Source: Candidatus Fukatsuia endosymbiont of Tuberolachnus salignus (GTDB lineage: Bacteria > Pseudomonadota > Gammaproteobacteria > Enterobacterales > Enterobacteriaceae). From it: a stretch of DNA of 64,000 bases. Of the stretch, positions 8,575 through 17,232 are shown piece after piece (position 1 is the stretch's first letter; each line of letters starts with the position of its first letter). The translations under genes were made by a program, and so were the position numbers. Below the pieces are notes generated by a model, which did no database searches, was not told the origin of the DNA, and worked only from the letters and a program-made list of their open reading frames with translations. Where the stretch lies: NCBI RefSeq assembly GCF_964030845.1, contig NZ_OZ034983.1, forward strand, positions 1,488,001 to 1,552,000, in the 5' to 3' direction.

Positions 8575-9957
8575 TTATCGACTACAGCTTACACGACCTG
8601 CAGCAACTCTACTAAGTGAGAGAAAAGCATGCGTGGTGCTATTGGCGCATCCAGTGAGCAGGCTAGAAAAATTTGCTGAGTTGATGCTGTTCACTACTAA
8701 ATTGGATACACCTTTTAATCTATTTCCCACAAAATGAGATGTATTCTTTAATCCGTTCACCACGGAAAAGGATATATCGTTTAATCCATCATGCGCTAGA
8801 TAACGTACTTTAGTTGTTAACATTCCTCCTGTTTTTTTATCTGCAGCGGTATATAGTGCTGTAGCGCCACTGCATATGAAAGCACTATACGGGCTACCTA
8901 AGCCACAATAATATAAACCTAAGCTAATCAATGTTAGCTGCATGTTTTCATGTATTGGTATCCTATTTAACCAGGGGGTATATTCTAAAAGCATATCTGT
9001 TATCAATGGAGCAAATGTCACTGTCGTAGCTGTGGCTAAATTAGGAAAAGTAGGGTTAGCAAGACAAGAATAGACTATACCCATTTGGTTTCCGACACGA
9101 GCAGCCAGTACGGCATTCGACCCCACCTCATCACTACCAGCAGGTGTTCTCAGTAACCATCCACCAATCATAGCACCAATGCCAGTGGCCCATTTTACCG
9201 GCTCAAGTTGTGGCTGTAGAGGATCCGAAAGCCGAGCGAATGCAAACCCAACGGTACTGGATGAAGCCCCTGCCGCCGAGGTATTACCCGATGCCCAGCC
9301 TAGCAGACCGGCTACGCTTCCAATACATGCTGCCGTGGTAGCATCGCTCATATTTGCATCATTGCAGGCAGCAACAGATCCGGCTATCAACGTACAGCCT
9401 ACAATATGTGTCAATACTGACCCGCCCTGCATATAAGCAATGACACCCAACGTGATACCCTCAGATATTTTTTCAGAATGAAATTTTATTACCACGCAGC
9501 AAATAAAAGTAGCGCCAACTAATCCCACAGCAGCCATAAAAGGTATAGAGACTACCGGTGCTAGCACTCCAACAAGAGCATAAACAGCTATTGCACCAGC
9601 TAAACCAAATTTACAGGCGTTGAATATTTTTGTTGGATCGAGTTGTAACCGATTTAGCTTGAACCATCGGTTGTCTGCTACTTGTGGCATCGAGCTTAGT
9701 TCTCTGGAAACTAAGGGGTTAACGAGATATGAAGGCTCTACCTCGTGAGAAGCTACAGGTAAGCCAATAGCATGGGTATCTGATTGATACGCGTTATTAG
9801 AGCAAGTTATAGGATTACACATCATCTGAAAAGTATTACCTGTTGAAATAATGCTATTTCTAATTCTACTACTTTGATCTGCCAATGCTCTGTGTCCGTA
9901 ACTCACTACTGGCAATAGGCGTCCTGAAAATGAAACCCCTGGTGAAGTTGGCATCAT
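8575..9957 (-). CDS. Hypothetical membrane-associated, effector-like protein
   Basis: 460 aa, family not recognised. The first 110 residues are Ser/Asn/Pro rich and have no basic-hydrophobic signal peptide. Residues about 115-165 hold two closely spaced hydrophobic helices (a GLAGAIAVYALVGVLAP segment, then an AAVGLVGATFICCVVI segment). More Gly/Ala-rich hydrophobic stretches run through the middle (an HIVGCTLIAGSVAAC segment, an AACIGSVAGLLGWASG segment). The C-terminus is Ser/Asn rich and amphipathic. An unstructured polar N-terminus followed by hairpin-like membrane segments is typical of type III effectors that insert into host membranes (SseF/SseG-like); this is an inference. It sits between uup and rmf, where pqiABC is in E. 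coli. Confidence 0.5.
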   Translation of the reverse strand: MMPTSPGVSFSGRLLPVVSYGHRALADQSSRIRNSIISTGNTFQMMCNPITCSNNAYQSDTHAIGLPVASHEVEPSYLVNPLVSRELSSMPQVADNRWFKLNRLQLDPTKIFNACKFGLAGAIAVYALVGVLAPVVSIPFMAAVGLVGATFICCVVIKFHSEKISEGITLGVIAYMQGGSVLTHIVGCTLIAGSVAACNDANMSDATTAACIGSVAGLLGWASGNTSAAGASSSTVGFAFARLSDPLQPQLEPVKWATGIGAMIGGWLLRTPAGSDEVGSNAVLAARVGNQMGIVYSCLANPTFPNLATATTVTFAPLITDMLLEYTPWLNRIPIHENMQLTLISLGLYYCGLGSPYSAFICSGATALYTAADKKTGGMLTTKVRYLAHDGLNDISFSVVNGLKNTSHFVGNRLKGVSNLVVNSINSANFSSLLTGCANSTTHAFLSLSRVAAGRVSCSR

Positions 9958-10254
9958 AGACTCCTTATCATTTGCATTATGATTTGTATTTTTTATGTTT
10001 CTAAAATGTTATATATGTAAAATAATTAATAATGGAGAGTAACGCATACTTTTAAAATCATATTATTTATATTTAGTCAATAATTATATAAGGAAATAAA
10101 ATTAAAACTAACGTATTGGCGTCACTTAAAAAATATTGGCGTGAATATTGCATATTGCTTTTTGTTATTAAAACGGTTATCTCTGGTATGTGGTCGTGTA
10201 CAAAGCGACCATTGTTTTTTTTCCAGCAAAGTTATCAAGTGAGGGAAACAAGGC
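9958..10254. other. Divergent promoter region between effector-like gene and rmf
   Basis: Very AT-rich. It must contain the minus-strand promoter of the gene starting at 9957 (AAGGAG lies about 6 nt before its start) and the plus-strand promoter of rmf. I see no further gene in it. Confidence 0.4.
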
Positions 10255-10425
10255 ATGAAGAGACTGAAACGAGATCGTCTGCAAAGGGCATTATCACGGG
10301 GTTATCAGGCGGGTATTACCGGGCGTTCAAAGGAGAAATGCCCCTATCAATCATTGAAAGCGCGCGGTTATTGGTTAGGAGGCTGGCGACAAGCCATGGA
10401 AGACAGAACGGTGGTCGTTACTTAG
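10255..10425 (+). CDS. rmf: Ribosome modulation factor Rmf
   Basis: 56 aa (E. coli 55). Rmf binds 70S ribosomes and turns them into hibernating 100S dimers in stationary phase. The sequence begins MKRLKRDRLQRALSRGYQAG and continues with RSKEKCPY and YWLGGWRQAMEDR, the conserved body of the family. ATG at 10255 follows GAGGGAAACAAGG. The position just upstream of convergent fabA is the enterobacterial order. Confidence 0.95.
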   Translation: MKRLKRDRLQRALSRGYQAGITGRSKEKCPYQSLKARGYWLGGWRQAMEDRTVVVT

Positions 10426-10456
10426 GTAAAGGCTCTGATGCGCTGTAGAAAGATGA

Positions 10457-10483
10457 AAAAACCTCCGCAAAGCGGAGGTTTTT
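10457..10483. terminator. Bidirectional terminator between rmf and fabA
   Basis: AAAAACCTCCGC (10457-10468), loop AAA, GCGGAGGTTTTT (10472-10483). A 12-bp perfect stem with A and T tracts on both sides works for both convergent genes. Confidence 0.9.
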
Positions 10484-10503
10484 ATGCGTTTGACGTAACT
10501 GCG

Positions 10504-11040
10504 TCAAAACATGGAGTCATCTTTAAACAACCCCACTTTCAAATCGGTAGCAGTGTAGATTTGCTTATCATCAACCAATACTTTTCCGTCGGCAATGCCC
10601 AAGAACAATTTAGACTTGCAAATACGTTTGAAATTAATTTGATAAGTGACTTTTTCGGCTGTAGGCAATATTTGACCACTAAATTTTACCTCGCCAACAC
10701 CGAGTGCTCGGCCTTTACCTTCACCACCTAGCCAGCCAAGATAAAAACCCACCAATTGCCACATGGCATCGAGACCCAGGCAGCCAGGCATCACGGGATC
10801 ATTGATAAAATGACAACCGAAGAACCACAAGTCTGGGTTGATATCCAGCTCGGCTTCAACGTAACCTTTTTTATGGCTACCACCGTCACCTGTAATGTTA
10901 ACAATACGATCTATCATTAACATATCACCGGCTGGCAATGCTGGCCCATGTATCCCAAAGAGTTCACGACGGCTTGATGCTTGAAGATCTTCTTTTGTAT
11001 AAGAACGAATTCCTTTAGCTGATTCGCTTTCATCTACCAT
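10504..11040 (-). CDS. fabA: 3-hydroxydecanoyl-ACP dehydratase/isomerase FabA
   Basis: 178 aa (E. coli 172). Hot-dog fold dimer that dehydrates 3-hydroxydecanoyl-ACP and isomerises trans-2- to cis-3-decenoyl-ACP, the entry to unsaturated fatty acids. The active-site histidine is in FFGCHFINDPVMPG and the aspartate in LGLDAMWQL. The N-terminus carries about six extra residues (SAKGIR region) before the conserved SYTKEDL. Convergent with rmf across a shared terminator. Confidence 0.97.
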   Translation of the reverse strand: MVDESESAKGIRSYTKEDLQASSRRELFGIHGPALPAGDMLMIDRIVNITGDGGSHKKGYVEAELDINPDLWFFGCHFINDPVMPGCLGLDAMWQLVGFYLGWLGGEGKGRALGVGEVKFSGQILPTAEKVTYQINFKRICKSKLFLGIADGKVLVDDKQIYTATDLKVGLFKDDSMF

Positions 11041-11166
11041 ATTCTCAGTAAACCTTATTTTTATTAGCGAGTATTAAAACTGTTAACAGTAGTATCGGGT
11101 ACAATGCAGCTGTATAACTCCCCCGATGACAGCATATATCAGTCCATGTAAGCTGAGCCAATCTAA

Positions 11167-12912
11167 TCAGCGTAGCCAGTTTAACCAGCGGAATAGCCAA
11201 TGTCTCCGCCGTTCATGCATATTCACTTGTGCGATTCGTTCCTGGATTATACCTAATAGGTTCGTTTGTTGTTCATCTGAATAGGACAGACCTGTCAGTA
11301 ATGGCAGCGTTTCAGCTACCGTAGACACAGCCCATAGATGGAATTGACCATTTTTAACCGCTTCAACAATCGGTTGATGTAAACAAAGATGGCGCACGTT
11401 GTTACAAGGAAGTATCACTCCTTGCGTCCCACTTAAGCCACGTCGTTGACAGATTTCGAAAAAACCCTCGATTTTTTCGTTGACACCACCAATAGGCAGA
11501 ATATTCCCAAACTGATCGACAGAACCCGTTACCGCAATCTGTTGATTAATGGGTTGTTGAGAGAGCGCACTGATCAAGGCACATAATTCAGCCAATGAAG
11601 CACTGTCACCATCAATATCACCATAAGATTGCTCAAAAACTATCGATGCAGAGAAAGGCTGCTGCTGTTCTAACGCAAGCTCAGAAATTAAAAAGGCCTG
11701 CATAATCATCATTCCTTTGGCATGAATATTGCCTCCTAGCTCTACTTTACGTTCCACATCCACAAATTCGCCATCACCAAGGTGTACAACACAACTTATA
11801 CGTGTTGGCTCCCCAATCATGCGCGGATGACCTGGGTATTCCAGCACAGACAACCCGTTGATTTGACCAACGACCGATCCTTCAGTCTGGATCAAGATTT
11901 GCCCCAATTCAATTTCATCCTGTAACCGTCTGGCAAGATAATTTTGCCGCCAATCCCGCATATTCAAAGAGATGTTCAACGCGTTGGCGGTAATAGTTTC
12001 TTGTTTTTCTTCATGTAGTAAAGCTTCGGCTAATTGATGACTGAGCCAGCTCGGACAGAGTGGCAAGTAATCTTGATCACCGCTGTAACGAATTGCTTGT
12101 TGAAATAAGACTGCCCACGCGTCAGAGGCCAACGGAGGCAAGTGATCTTCTTCCCGTAAGGCGTTAATGTAACCACACCATAATGACATATCATTAACAT
12201 TGTTCAGTGGTAACTCAGCCTCACATTCACCATAGACAGATAACTCACCCAATTCTGGCTCTATATCATGGAAATCTCCCAAACCCAGCCGATCTCCAAC
12301 GATAACCAAACGCAGATCGAGCGGTATTGTGGGGATCTGGAGTGGCAAAGGACGTGTTTCATCAGAGGATAGCCATTCGAAACGCTGTTGTATGACCATT
12401 TGCTTAAGACGTAGCCACATCAAAGGTTGCGCAAGCAATGGGCGCACTGAAAGGACTAATACACCGCCATTCACTTGATGTATCAAGCCAGGCTGTAGGC
12501 TGATTTGATCTTTATGACATCTAACGCAGCCAAATAATTGCTCTGGCTCGATCCATTCTTGATAGAGACAACTTGCTTTCGCTACGAAGGCTTCATCACC
12601 TTTCTGAGCCGGTTGCCAAATCATTTTGTTGTCTTGCATCCGATAGTCACCACCACAAAGGATAAGATCCTGTGGCCGAAATTTTTTTATCGTCTGAGTG
12701 ATTAGGGCAAGATAGTGACTATTCTCCGGCGCTTTAATCTGCATAAAACGTGATTTTGACTGTGGATGGCAAAATAGCTTTATGCTGCTTTTTAACCGCA
12801 GCTGTACCTCGGAAAAAGGCACCGCAGCCAATTGGTCGGCACTAGAAAATAATGCTTCATAGGGTGCGGTATCGGGCAGTAGAGACTGCCATTCAAGTCG
12901 TTTATTAGTCAA
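11167..12912 (-). CDS. lonH: Lon-like ATP-independent protease LonH (YcbZ)
   Basis: 581 aa (E. coli YcbZ 586). Member of the Lon-related S16 peptidases. The proteolytic domain at the C-terminus has the serine in GDIDGDSASLAEL and the lysine in GGVNEKIEGFF, the Ser-Lys dyad, plus the substrate strand LGGNIHAKGMMIMQAFL. A zinc-like CVRCH lies near residue 130. The N-terminal region lacks the Walker ATPase motifs. Lies between fabA and divergent matP as in enterobacteria. Confidence 0.93.
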   Translation of the reverse strand: MTNKRLEWQSLLPDTAPYEALFSSADQLAAVPFSEVQLRLKSSIKLFCHPQSKSRFMQIKAPENSHYLALITQTIKKFRPQDLILCGGDYRMQDNKMIWQPAQKGDEAFVAKASCLYQEWIEPEQLFGCVRCHKDQISLQPGLIHQVNGGVLVLSVRPLLAQPLMWLRLKQMVIQQRFEWLSSDETRPLPLQIPTIPLDLRLVIVGDRLGLGDFHDIEPELGELSVYGECEAELPLNNVNDMSLWCGYINALREEDHLPPLASDAWAVLFQQAIRYSGDQDYLPLCPSWLSHQLAEALLHEEKQETITANALNISLNMRDWRQNYLARRLQDEIELGQILIQTEGSVVGQINGLSVLEYPGHPRMIGEPTRISCVVHLGDGEFVDVERKVELGGNIHAKGMMIMQAFLISELALEQQQPFSASIVFEQSYGDIDGDSASLAELCALISALSQQPINQQIAVTGSVDQFGNILPIGGVNEKIEGFFEICQRRGLSGTQGVILPCNNVRHLCLHQPIVEAVKNGQFHLWAVSTVAETLPLLTGLSYSDEQQTNLLGIIQERIAQVNMHERRRHWLFRWLNWLR

Positions 12913-13130
12913 AATGTTAGATGCAATTGTTAAAAAGGAAAGGGCGATTATACAAGAATAAAGTAAACTGCATAGTAAAGTAGGTGGCTGTAATCGGAGA
13001 CTAAACGAATATCCGATGATATCCGATGATATTCGTACGAAGAATCGCCGAATAAGACGTTTTTTATACGGTGAAATTTTTTATAAAGCTGTTATGCTTT
13101 TAAAGTTACGCGGTCACTGAAGAGCTCTCC

Positions 13131-13580
13131 ATGAAATATCAACAATTAGATAACATTGAAAGTGGTTGGAAATGGGCGTATCTGGTAAAAAAACACCGTG
13201 AAGGTGAAAAAATTACCTGCTATATCGAGCAAAGTGCTGCCGATGAAGCCGTAGCGCAATTACTAAAGCTGGAAAATCAACCCGTGAAAGTGCGGGCATG
13301 GATTGACCAGCATATCAACGCAGCCCTGTGTGACCGTCTGAAGCAGACTATCCGAGCCAGGCGCAAACGCCACTTCAACGCTGAACAGCAGCACACTCGT
13401 AAAAAATCTGTCGATTTAGAGTTTTTGGCATGGCAGCGATTGTCGGCATTGGCCCGAAACCGTCAGATGACACTCTCAGAAACACTGGCTCAGTTGATTG
13501 AAGATGCCGAACTGAAAGAAAAATATGCGGCCAATATGTTATCTCTCAAGCAAAATCTAAAAGACATTCTTGGTAAATAA
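13131..13580 (+). CDS. matP: Macrodomain Ter protein MatP
   Basis: 149 aa (E. coli 150). Binds matS sites in the replication-terminus macrodomain and links sisters to the division machinery through ZapB. It starts MKYQQLDNIESGWKWAYL. The central ribbon-helix-helix region holds KKSVDLEFLAWQRLSALA and the C-terminal coil SLKQNLKDIL. Preceded by GAGCTCTCC. In E. coli ompA follows; here the next sequence is a dispersed repeat and then yfiF, so synteny breaks at this point. Confidence 0.96.
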   Translation: MKYQQLDNIESGWKWAYLVKKHREGEKITCYIEQSAADEAVAQLLKLENQPVKVRAWIDQHINAALCDRLKQTIRARRKRHFNAEQQHTRKKSVDLEFLAWQRLSALARNRQMTLSETLAQLIEDAELKEKYAANMLSLKQNLKDILGK

Positions 13581-13592
13581 GACCACACCTTT

Positions 13593-13660
13593 AAGAGCCT
13601 ATTCGAAATCTCTTGTGCTCGCTGATACTTCGTCGAGAATGTGCTCAAAATCCCTATTTA
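13593..13660. repeat. Dispersed repeat family A, half copy
   Basis: GAGCCTATTCGAAATCTCTT and the following bases match the left half of the element at 31015-31184. It runs directly into the 3' end of yfiF; the TTA at 13658-13660, the yfiF stop read in reverse, corresponds to the repeat's own TTTACT. The right half is absent. Confidence 0.65.
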
Positions 13661-14572
13661 CTGCCTTTGACGCCACCACTCCGCTAATATAATAGCGGTT
13701 GCAACCGAAACATTGAGACTATCGACTGAACCGGTACCAGCGATAGTGACGTTAATATTACCTTGTTGCCAGATATTTTCTGTCAAACCATGACTTTCCT
13801 GCCCGAGTAGCAGTAGCATTTTGTCAGGTAATATGGTTTTTGCCAGGCTTTCCCCTTTATGACTGGAGGTAGTCACTATGCTGTAACCCGCTTTGCGAAA
13901 AGCCTCCAACGCCAGTAGAAAATCATCCGTTTCGATGGCCTTAATGTGTTCCGCTCCCCCTTCAGCAGTACGTACTGCTGCTCCAGATTCTAGCAGTGCT
14001 GAATTCGGTAACAACAGTGCATTAACACCAAAATGCGCGCAGCTACGCATAATTCCGCCAAGATTATGAGGATTGCTTACATTTTCTAATGCCAATACGC
14101 AATTTTTTTCAGCTGCTTGCTGCAAATACGCTTCTACACTCAGTCCCTGACGTTTTTTAATTAAAAAACAGATACCACCATGATGCTCGGTACCCGAAAC
14201 GTTGCTCAATTCTTCTGCATCAACAACACGATAGGCTTTGTGATTGGCGGCCATCCATTTCAGCGTTTTCCGGAAACGTGGTGTTACTGATTGCAGCAGC
14301 CAGGCACGTACGATGGCATCTTTACGATGGTGAAACAATGCCTGGCACGCGTTTTCACCATAGACACGTGTTTCTTCAGTTCGTTGGCGGCGTAACTGCT
14401 CGGGATCAATTTGACTGTGACCACTGATACCTAGGTGATCCACTTCTGACTCTGCTAACCGCGCCCGAGATACCCTTTTCCATGGTGAAGGGGCAGGGCT
14501 AAGCTCTTTTGGAGATGTCGGGTGGCGCGGCTTATCCTGTTGTGCCAATCTGCTACGGTGCTTTTTGTTCAT
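13658..14572 (-). CDS. yfiF: TrmH/SpoU-family RNA methyltransferase YfiF
   Basis: 304 aa from the ATG at 14572, chosen over an ATG 21 nt upstream because GAGAAAGAT lies just before it. Basic, disordered first 60 residues. Then RRQRTEETRVYGENACQALF, and the SpoU domain with NPHNLGGIMRSCAHFG, LLLGQESHGL and SLNVSVATAIILAEWW, the three knot motifs that bind SAM. E. coli YfiF (345 aa) is a predicted tRNA/rRNA 2'-O-methyltransferase with unproven target. The last residues and the stop may come from an adjoining repeat element. Confidence 0.9.
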   Translation of the reverse strand: MNKKHRSRLAQQDKPRHPTSPKELSPAPSPWKRVSRARLAESEVDHLGISGHSQIDPEQLRRQRTEETRVYGENACQALFHHRKDAIVRAWLLQSVTPRFRKTLKWMAANHKAYRVVDAEELSNVSGTEHHGGICFLIKKRQGLSVEAYLQQAAEKNCVLALENVSNPHNLGGIMRSCAHFGVNALLLPNSALLESGAAVRTAEGGAEHIKAIETDDFLLALEAFRKAGYSIVTTSSHKGESLAKTILPDKMLLLLGQESHGLTENIWQQGNINVTIAGTGSVDSLNVSVATAIILAEWWRQRQ

Positions 14573-14609
14573 TATCTTTCTCCAGCAACGCATAGAGCGT
14601 GCCGATTAA

Positions 14610-15155
14610 TCAACCCATCCAATGAGCAAGCCATTGAATGCCGAATGCTCCCGGGGCTAATATACCGAAAGCCCAAATAAGGGCAGAGGTAACATTAGCA
14701 AACTGAAAATGACCCTGTGGCATGGCACAAACACCAGAAACCAATGGAACAACAGCACGTAAAGGACCAAAAAAACGTCCTATAAATGCACCAAAAATGC
14801 CCCAGCGTTCAAAAAATGCATGTCCACGTTCTAACAAGTGTGGATTACGTGACAATGGCCATAGAGTATTGACACGATCTTTATAGTGAAAGCCAATCCA
14901 ATAGGAAAGCCAGTCACCAAAAAATGCGCCAGTGGCAGCGGCAGCCCATATTGGCCAGAAAGAAATACCACTTTCGCCAATTAAAGCACCGAATCCCAGT
15001 AAAATAATCGTTGCAGGCAGAAGTAAAGAGAGAAAAGCCAAGGATTCACCGAATGCAAGGAAAAAGACCAGAGGAATTGCCCAAACTTCGTGCGCGCGGG
15101 CAAAATCTGTAATGTAAGTAACAATATCGTTCAGGATCACAGTGTTTCCTGTCAA
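14610..15155 (-). CDS. DedA-family inner membrane protein
   Basis: 181 aa with about four to five hydrophobic segments. The DedA signature is clear: ESLAFLSLLLPATIILLGFG near residue 38 and FIGRFFGPLRAVVPLVSG near residue 123, where arginine and proline are conserved. DedA proteins are membrane proteins linked to undecaprenyl-phosphate or lipid flipping and membrane potential. It is most like the YabI subgroup by eye but shorter (YabI 254 aa). It precedes yfiF on the same strand with a 37-nt gap. Confidence 0.85.
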   Translation of the reverse strand: MTGNTVILNDIVTYITDFARAHEVWAIPLVFFLAFGESLAFLSLLLPATIILLGFGALIGESGISFWPIWAAAATGAFFGDWLSYWIGFHYKDRVNTLWPLSRNPHLLERGHAFFERWGIFGAFIGRFFGPLRAVVPLVSGVCAMPQGHFQFANVTSALIWAFGILAPGAFGIQWLAHWMG

Positions 15156-15180
15156 TGGTTAATTAAAGATAACATGCTTG

Positions 15181-15270
15181 GTCGCAGTGTACACACGAGT
15201 ATATGAGGATTGCGAGCACCATGTAACGCAGAATTTGCAGCATGCATCAGGTTTTGCAAGAAGTCTATTA
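15181..15270. repeat. Dispersed repeat family B, partial copy
   Basis: Shares TGAGGATTGCGAGCACC, GTAACGCAGAATTTG and the right end GGTTTTGCAAGAAGTCT with the complete copy at 37347-37480. The left terminal repeat is missing. It lies in the 176-nt gap between the DedA gene and dsbD. Confidence 0.75.
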
Positions 15271-15331
15271 TCGTAATCAAAAGACTTGATGAACGCCGCC
15301 CGAAACAATTATCGATATGCTGGCAAAAATA

Positions 15332-17077
15332 TCAAAGTAAATTATTCTGTATATGAATTATAAAATCATTGGCATTCATAAACCCGTTGATCCGTGAACC
15401 CACTATTTCACGCCCTTGTTTATCAAAAAAAAGGATAGTGGGCAGTCCTAGCACGTGCAGTTTTTTTAGCATTGCGGCCTGTTCGTGACTGTTACTGGTA
15501 ATATCTGCCTGTAATAGCACAGTGTTCGCCAGTCGTTGGTGCACATCAGGATCGCTAAAAGTATATTTTTCAAACTGTTTACAAGTGATACACCAATCGG
15601 CATATAAATCTAACATCACTCTCCGCCCTTTTGCCTGCTCGAGTGCATTATACAACTGTGACAGATTTTCAACCTTTTGAAAATTTAGATGATTACCCGT
15701 CGCTTGTTGCTGTGGATCTGTAGTAAATACCCAATCCTGTAACGGGCGAGCGACAATTAACAGCACGGTCAATAGCAACAATTGTAATACACGACCCCAA
15801 CCGCGAGCGATTGTTAGACTCAACGTGAACGCCCAGCCAAAGAAAGCGATGGCGAGTAAGCTCCACAGACGTATTCCCCAGTGGGCGTCCAATACCCGCT
15901 CAAGTAGCAGCACAGGGAGCGCTAAAATGACAAAGCCGCAGGCCTCTTTAACGTACTGCATCCAACGTCCATTGCGTGGCAATAGCCGGTTGCCAAACAA
16001 TGTCACTATAATCAAAGGGATCCCCATTCCTATTGCATACAGGTATAGGATCCCTCCCCCCGCAAGTACATTGCCACTTTGCGCGATATACAACAACATG
16101 GCACTGAGAGGAGCGGTGGTACAGGGGGAACAGATCAATCCGGCCAACATACCCATGATAAAAACACCCGCCAGCGAACCGCCTTTTTGATGGTTACTCC
16201 ATGTCACCAAGCGAGTTTGCAGAGCAGAGGGAAGATGAAGTGAGTAGCACCCGAACATTGATAATGAGAGTAAAATAAACAGCACCGACAAGCTAAAAAG
16301 CACATAAGGATGCTGTAGGGCTGCCTGAAATTGCAGCCCTGCAGCAGCGACTATGAGTCCTAATAGCGTGTAGGTCAGCGCCATACCCTGCACGTAGAGT
16401 GCCGCCAATAATAAAATTTGTCGCTGACTCTGCTGTTTTTCGCCTCCGAGAATAATCGCTGAAATTAAGGGATACATCGGCAATACACAAGGGGTAAAGG
16501 CAATGCCGATCCCGATCAGTAACGCCCAAAACGGAGAAAAGGGAAGGGCAGTAGGTGATGTTATTGCGGCAATCGCCGGCATATCTTCAATTCTGTTAGC
16601 CGATGGGGTGTCAGTCGATGGTTTTAGTTTGTGGATGGCATTGAGTGGAATAATGCGAGTTTCTGGTGGATAACAAAACCCAGCGTCGGCACAGCCCTGA
16701 TAAGTCACACTGATACTGGATACATCCGTCGCCTGTGTTAACGGAATTTTCAATATCAGTTGTTGTTTAAAAATTGTTGTTACACCATAAAATTCATCCT
16801 GATGAGCGAGACCTTCAGGTATGACGAATGCCCCCAGTTTAACCTGTTGCGGCACAATTTTTAGCTGCTGACGGTACAGATAATAGCCGGGACGAATATG
16901 CCAACTTAGGTCTAACTGGTCATTTTTCTGCCTGAAATCAAAGGTGAAGGCCTGATCGACAGTCATAAACTGACTCTGTTCATTGATCAGCGGTTTGAAA
17001 GGCGAAGCCTTGGCATGTGGTGCCAGTAGTAACAGGCTATACAGTAGCAAAATCCATTTAAGGTAAGGTTGTGTCAT
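15332..17077 (-). CDS. dsbD: Thiol:disulfide interchange protein DsbD
   Basis: 581 aa (E. coli 565). Carries electrons from cytoplasmic thioredoxin across the inner membrane to DsbC/DsbG. Signal peptide 1-24 ending PHAKA. The periplasmic alpha domain has the pair in CADAGFC, the transmembrane beta domain (eight helices) has TPCVLP and SPCTTA, and the C-terminal thioredoxin-like gamma domain has DWCITCKQFE. All six redox cysteines are present. Lies next to aspA as in enterobacteria, but dcuA and cutA, which lie between them in E. coli, are absent. Confidence 0.96.
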   Translation of the reverse strand: MTQPYLKWILLLYSLLLLAPHAKASPFKPLINEQSQFMTVDQAFTFDFRQKNDQLDLSWHIRPGYYLYRQQLKIVPQQVKLGAFVIPEGLAHQDEFYGVTTIFKQQLILKIPLTQATDVSSISVTYQGCADAGFCYPPETRIIPLNAIHKLKPSTDTPSANRIEDMPAIAAITSPTALPFSPFWALLIGIGIAFTPCVLPMYPLISAIILGGEKQQSQRQILLLAALYVQGMALTYTLLGLIVAAAGLQFQAALQHPYVLFSLSVLFILLSLSMFGCYSLHLPSALQTRLVTWSNHQKGGSLAGVFIMGMLAGLICSPCTTAPLSAMLLYIAQSGNVLAGGGILYLYAIGMGIPLIIVTLFGNRLLPRNGRWMQYVKEACGFVILALPVLLLERVLDAHWGIRLWSLLAIAFFGWAFTLSLTIARGWGRVLQLLLLTVLLIVARPLQDWVFTTDPQQQATGNHLNFQKVENLSQLYNALEQAKGRRVMLDLYADWCITCKQFEKYTFSDPDVHQRLANTVLLQADITSNSHEQAAMLKKLHVLGLPTILFFDKQGREIVGSRINGFMNANDFIIHIQNNLL

Positions 17078-17102
17078 AACAAATCATCTTTAATCTTCAT
17101 AA

Positions 17103-17211
17103 AAAGGCACGTAGCCTAGAACCTGTTCTAAATCTATTACGTTCACTGACATTTCGTGAAAAATCGGCTCAAAATGTCCAGATTTTTAGAAAGCCGATCT
17201 AACGTGCCTTT
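17103..17211 (-). terminator. aspA terminator hairpin with a repeat in its loop
   Basis: AAAGGCACGT (17103-17112) and ACGTGCCTTT (17202-17211) form a 10-bp perfect stem. Read on the minus strand downstream of aspA, the distal arm is followed by TTTTTAT, a typical terminator tail. The loop is about 90 nt and begins and ends like dispersed repeat family A (GAACCTGTTCTAAATCT from 17119; GATC/TA near 17199). The simplest reading is that a repeat inserted into the loop of the aspA terminator. Confidence 0.6.
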
Positions 17212-17232
17212 AAGCATTAATAAGCAGTCATT

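Noticed and set aside
10116..10448. 110-codon plus-strand frame over rmf
   Set aside because: The true gene here is rmf in another frame, with full conservation; the longer frame has no conserved features.
13000..13060. Tandem ATATCCGATGAT repeats between lonH and matP as an operator
   Set aside because: Two imperfect copies only, in promoter DNA; no known regulator site matches.
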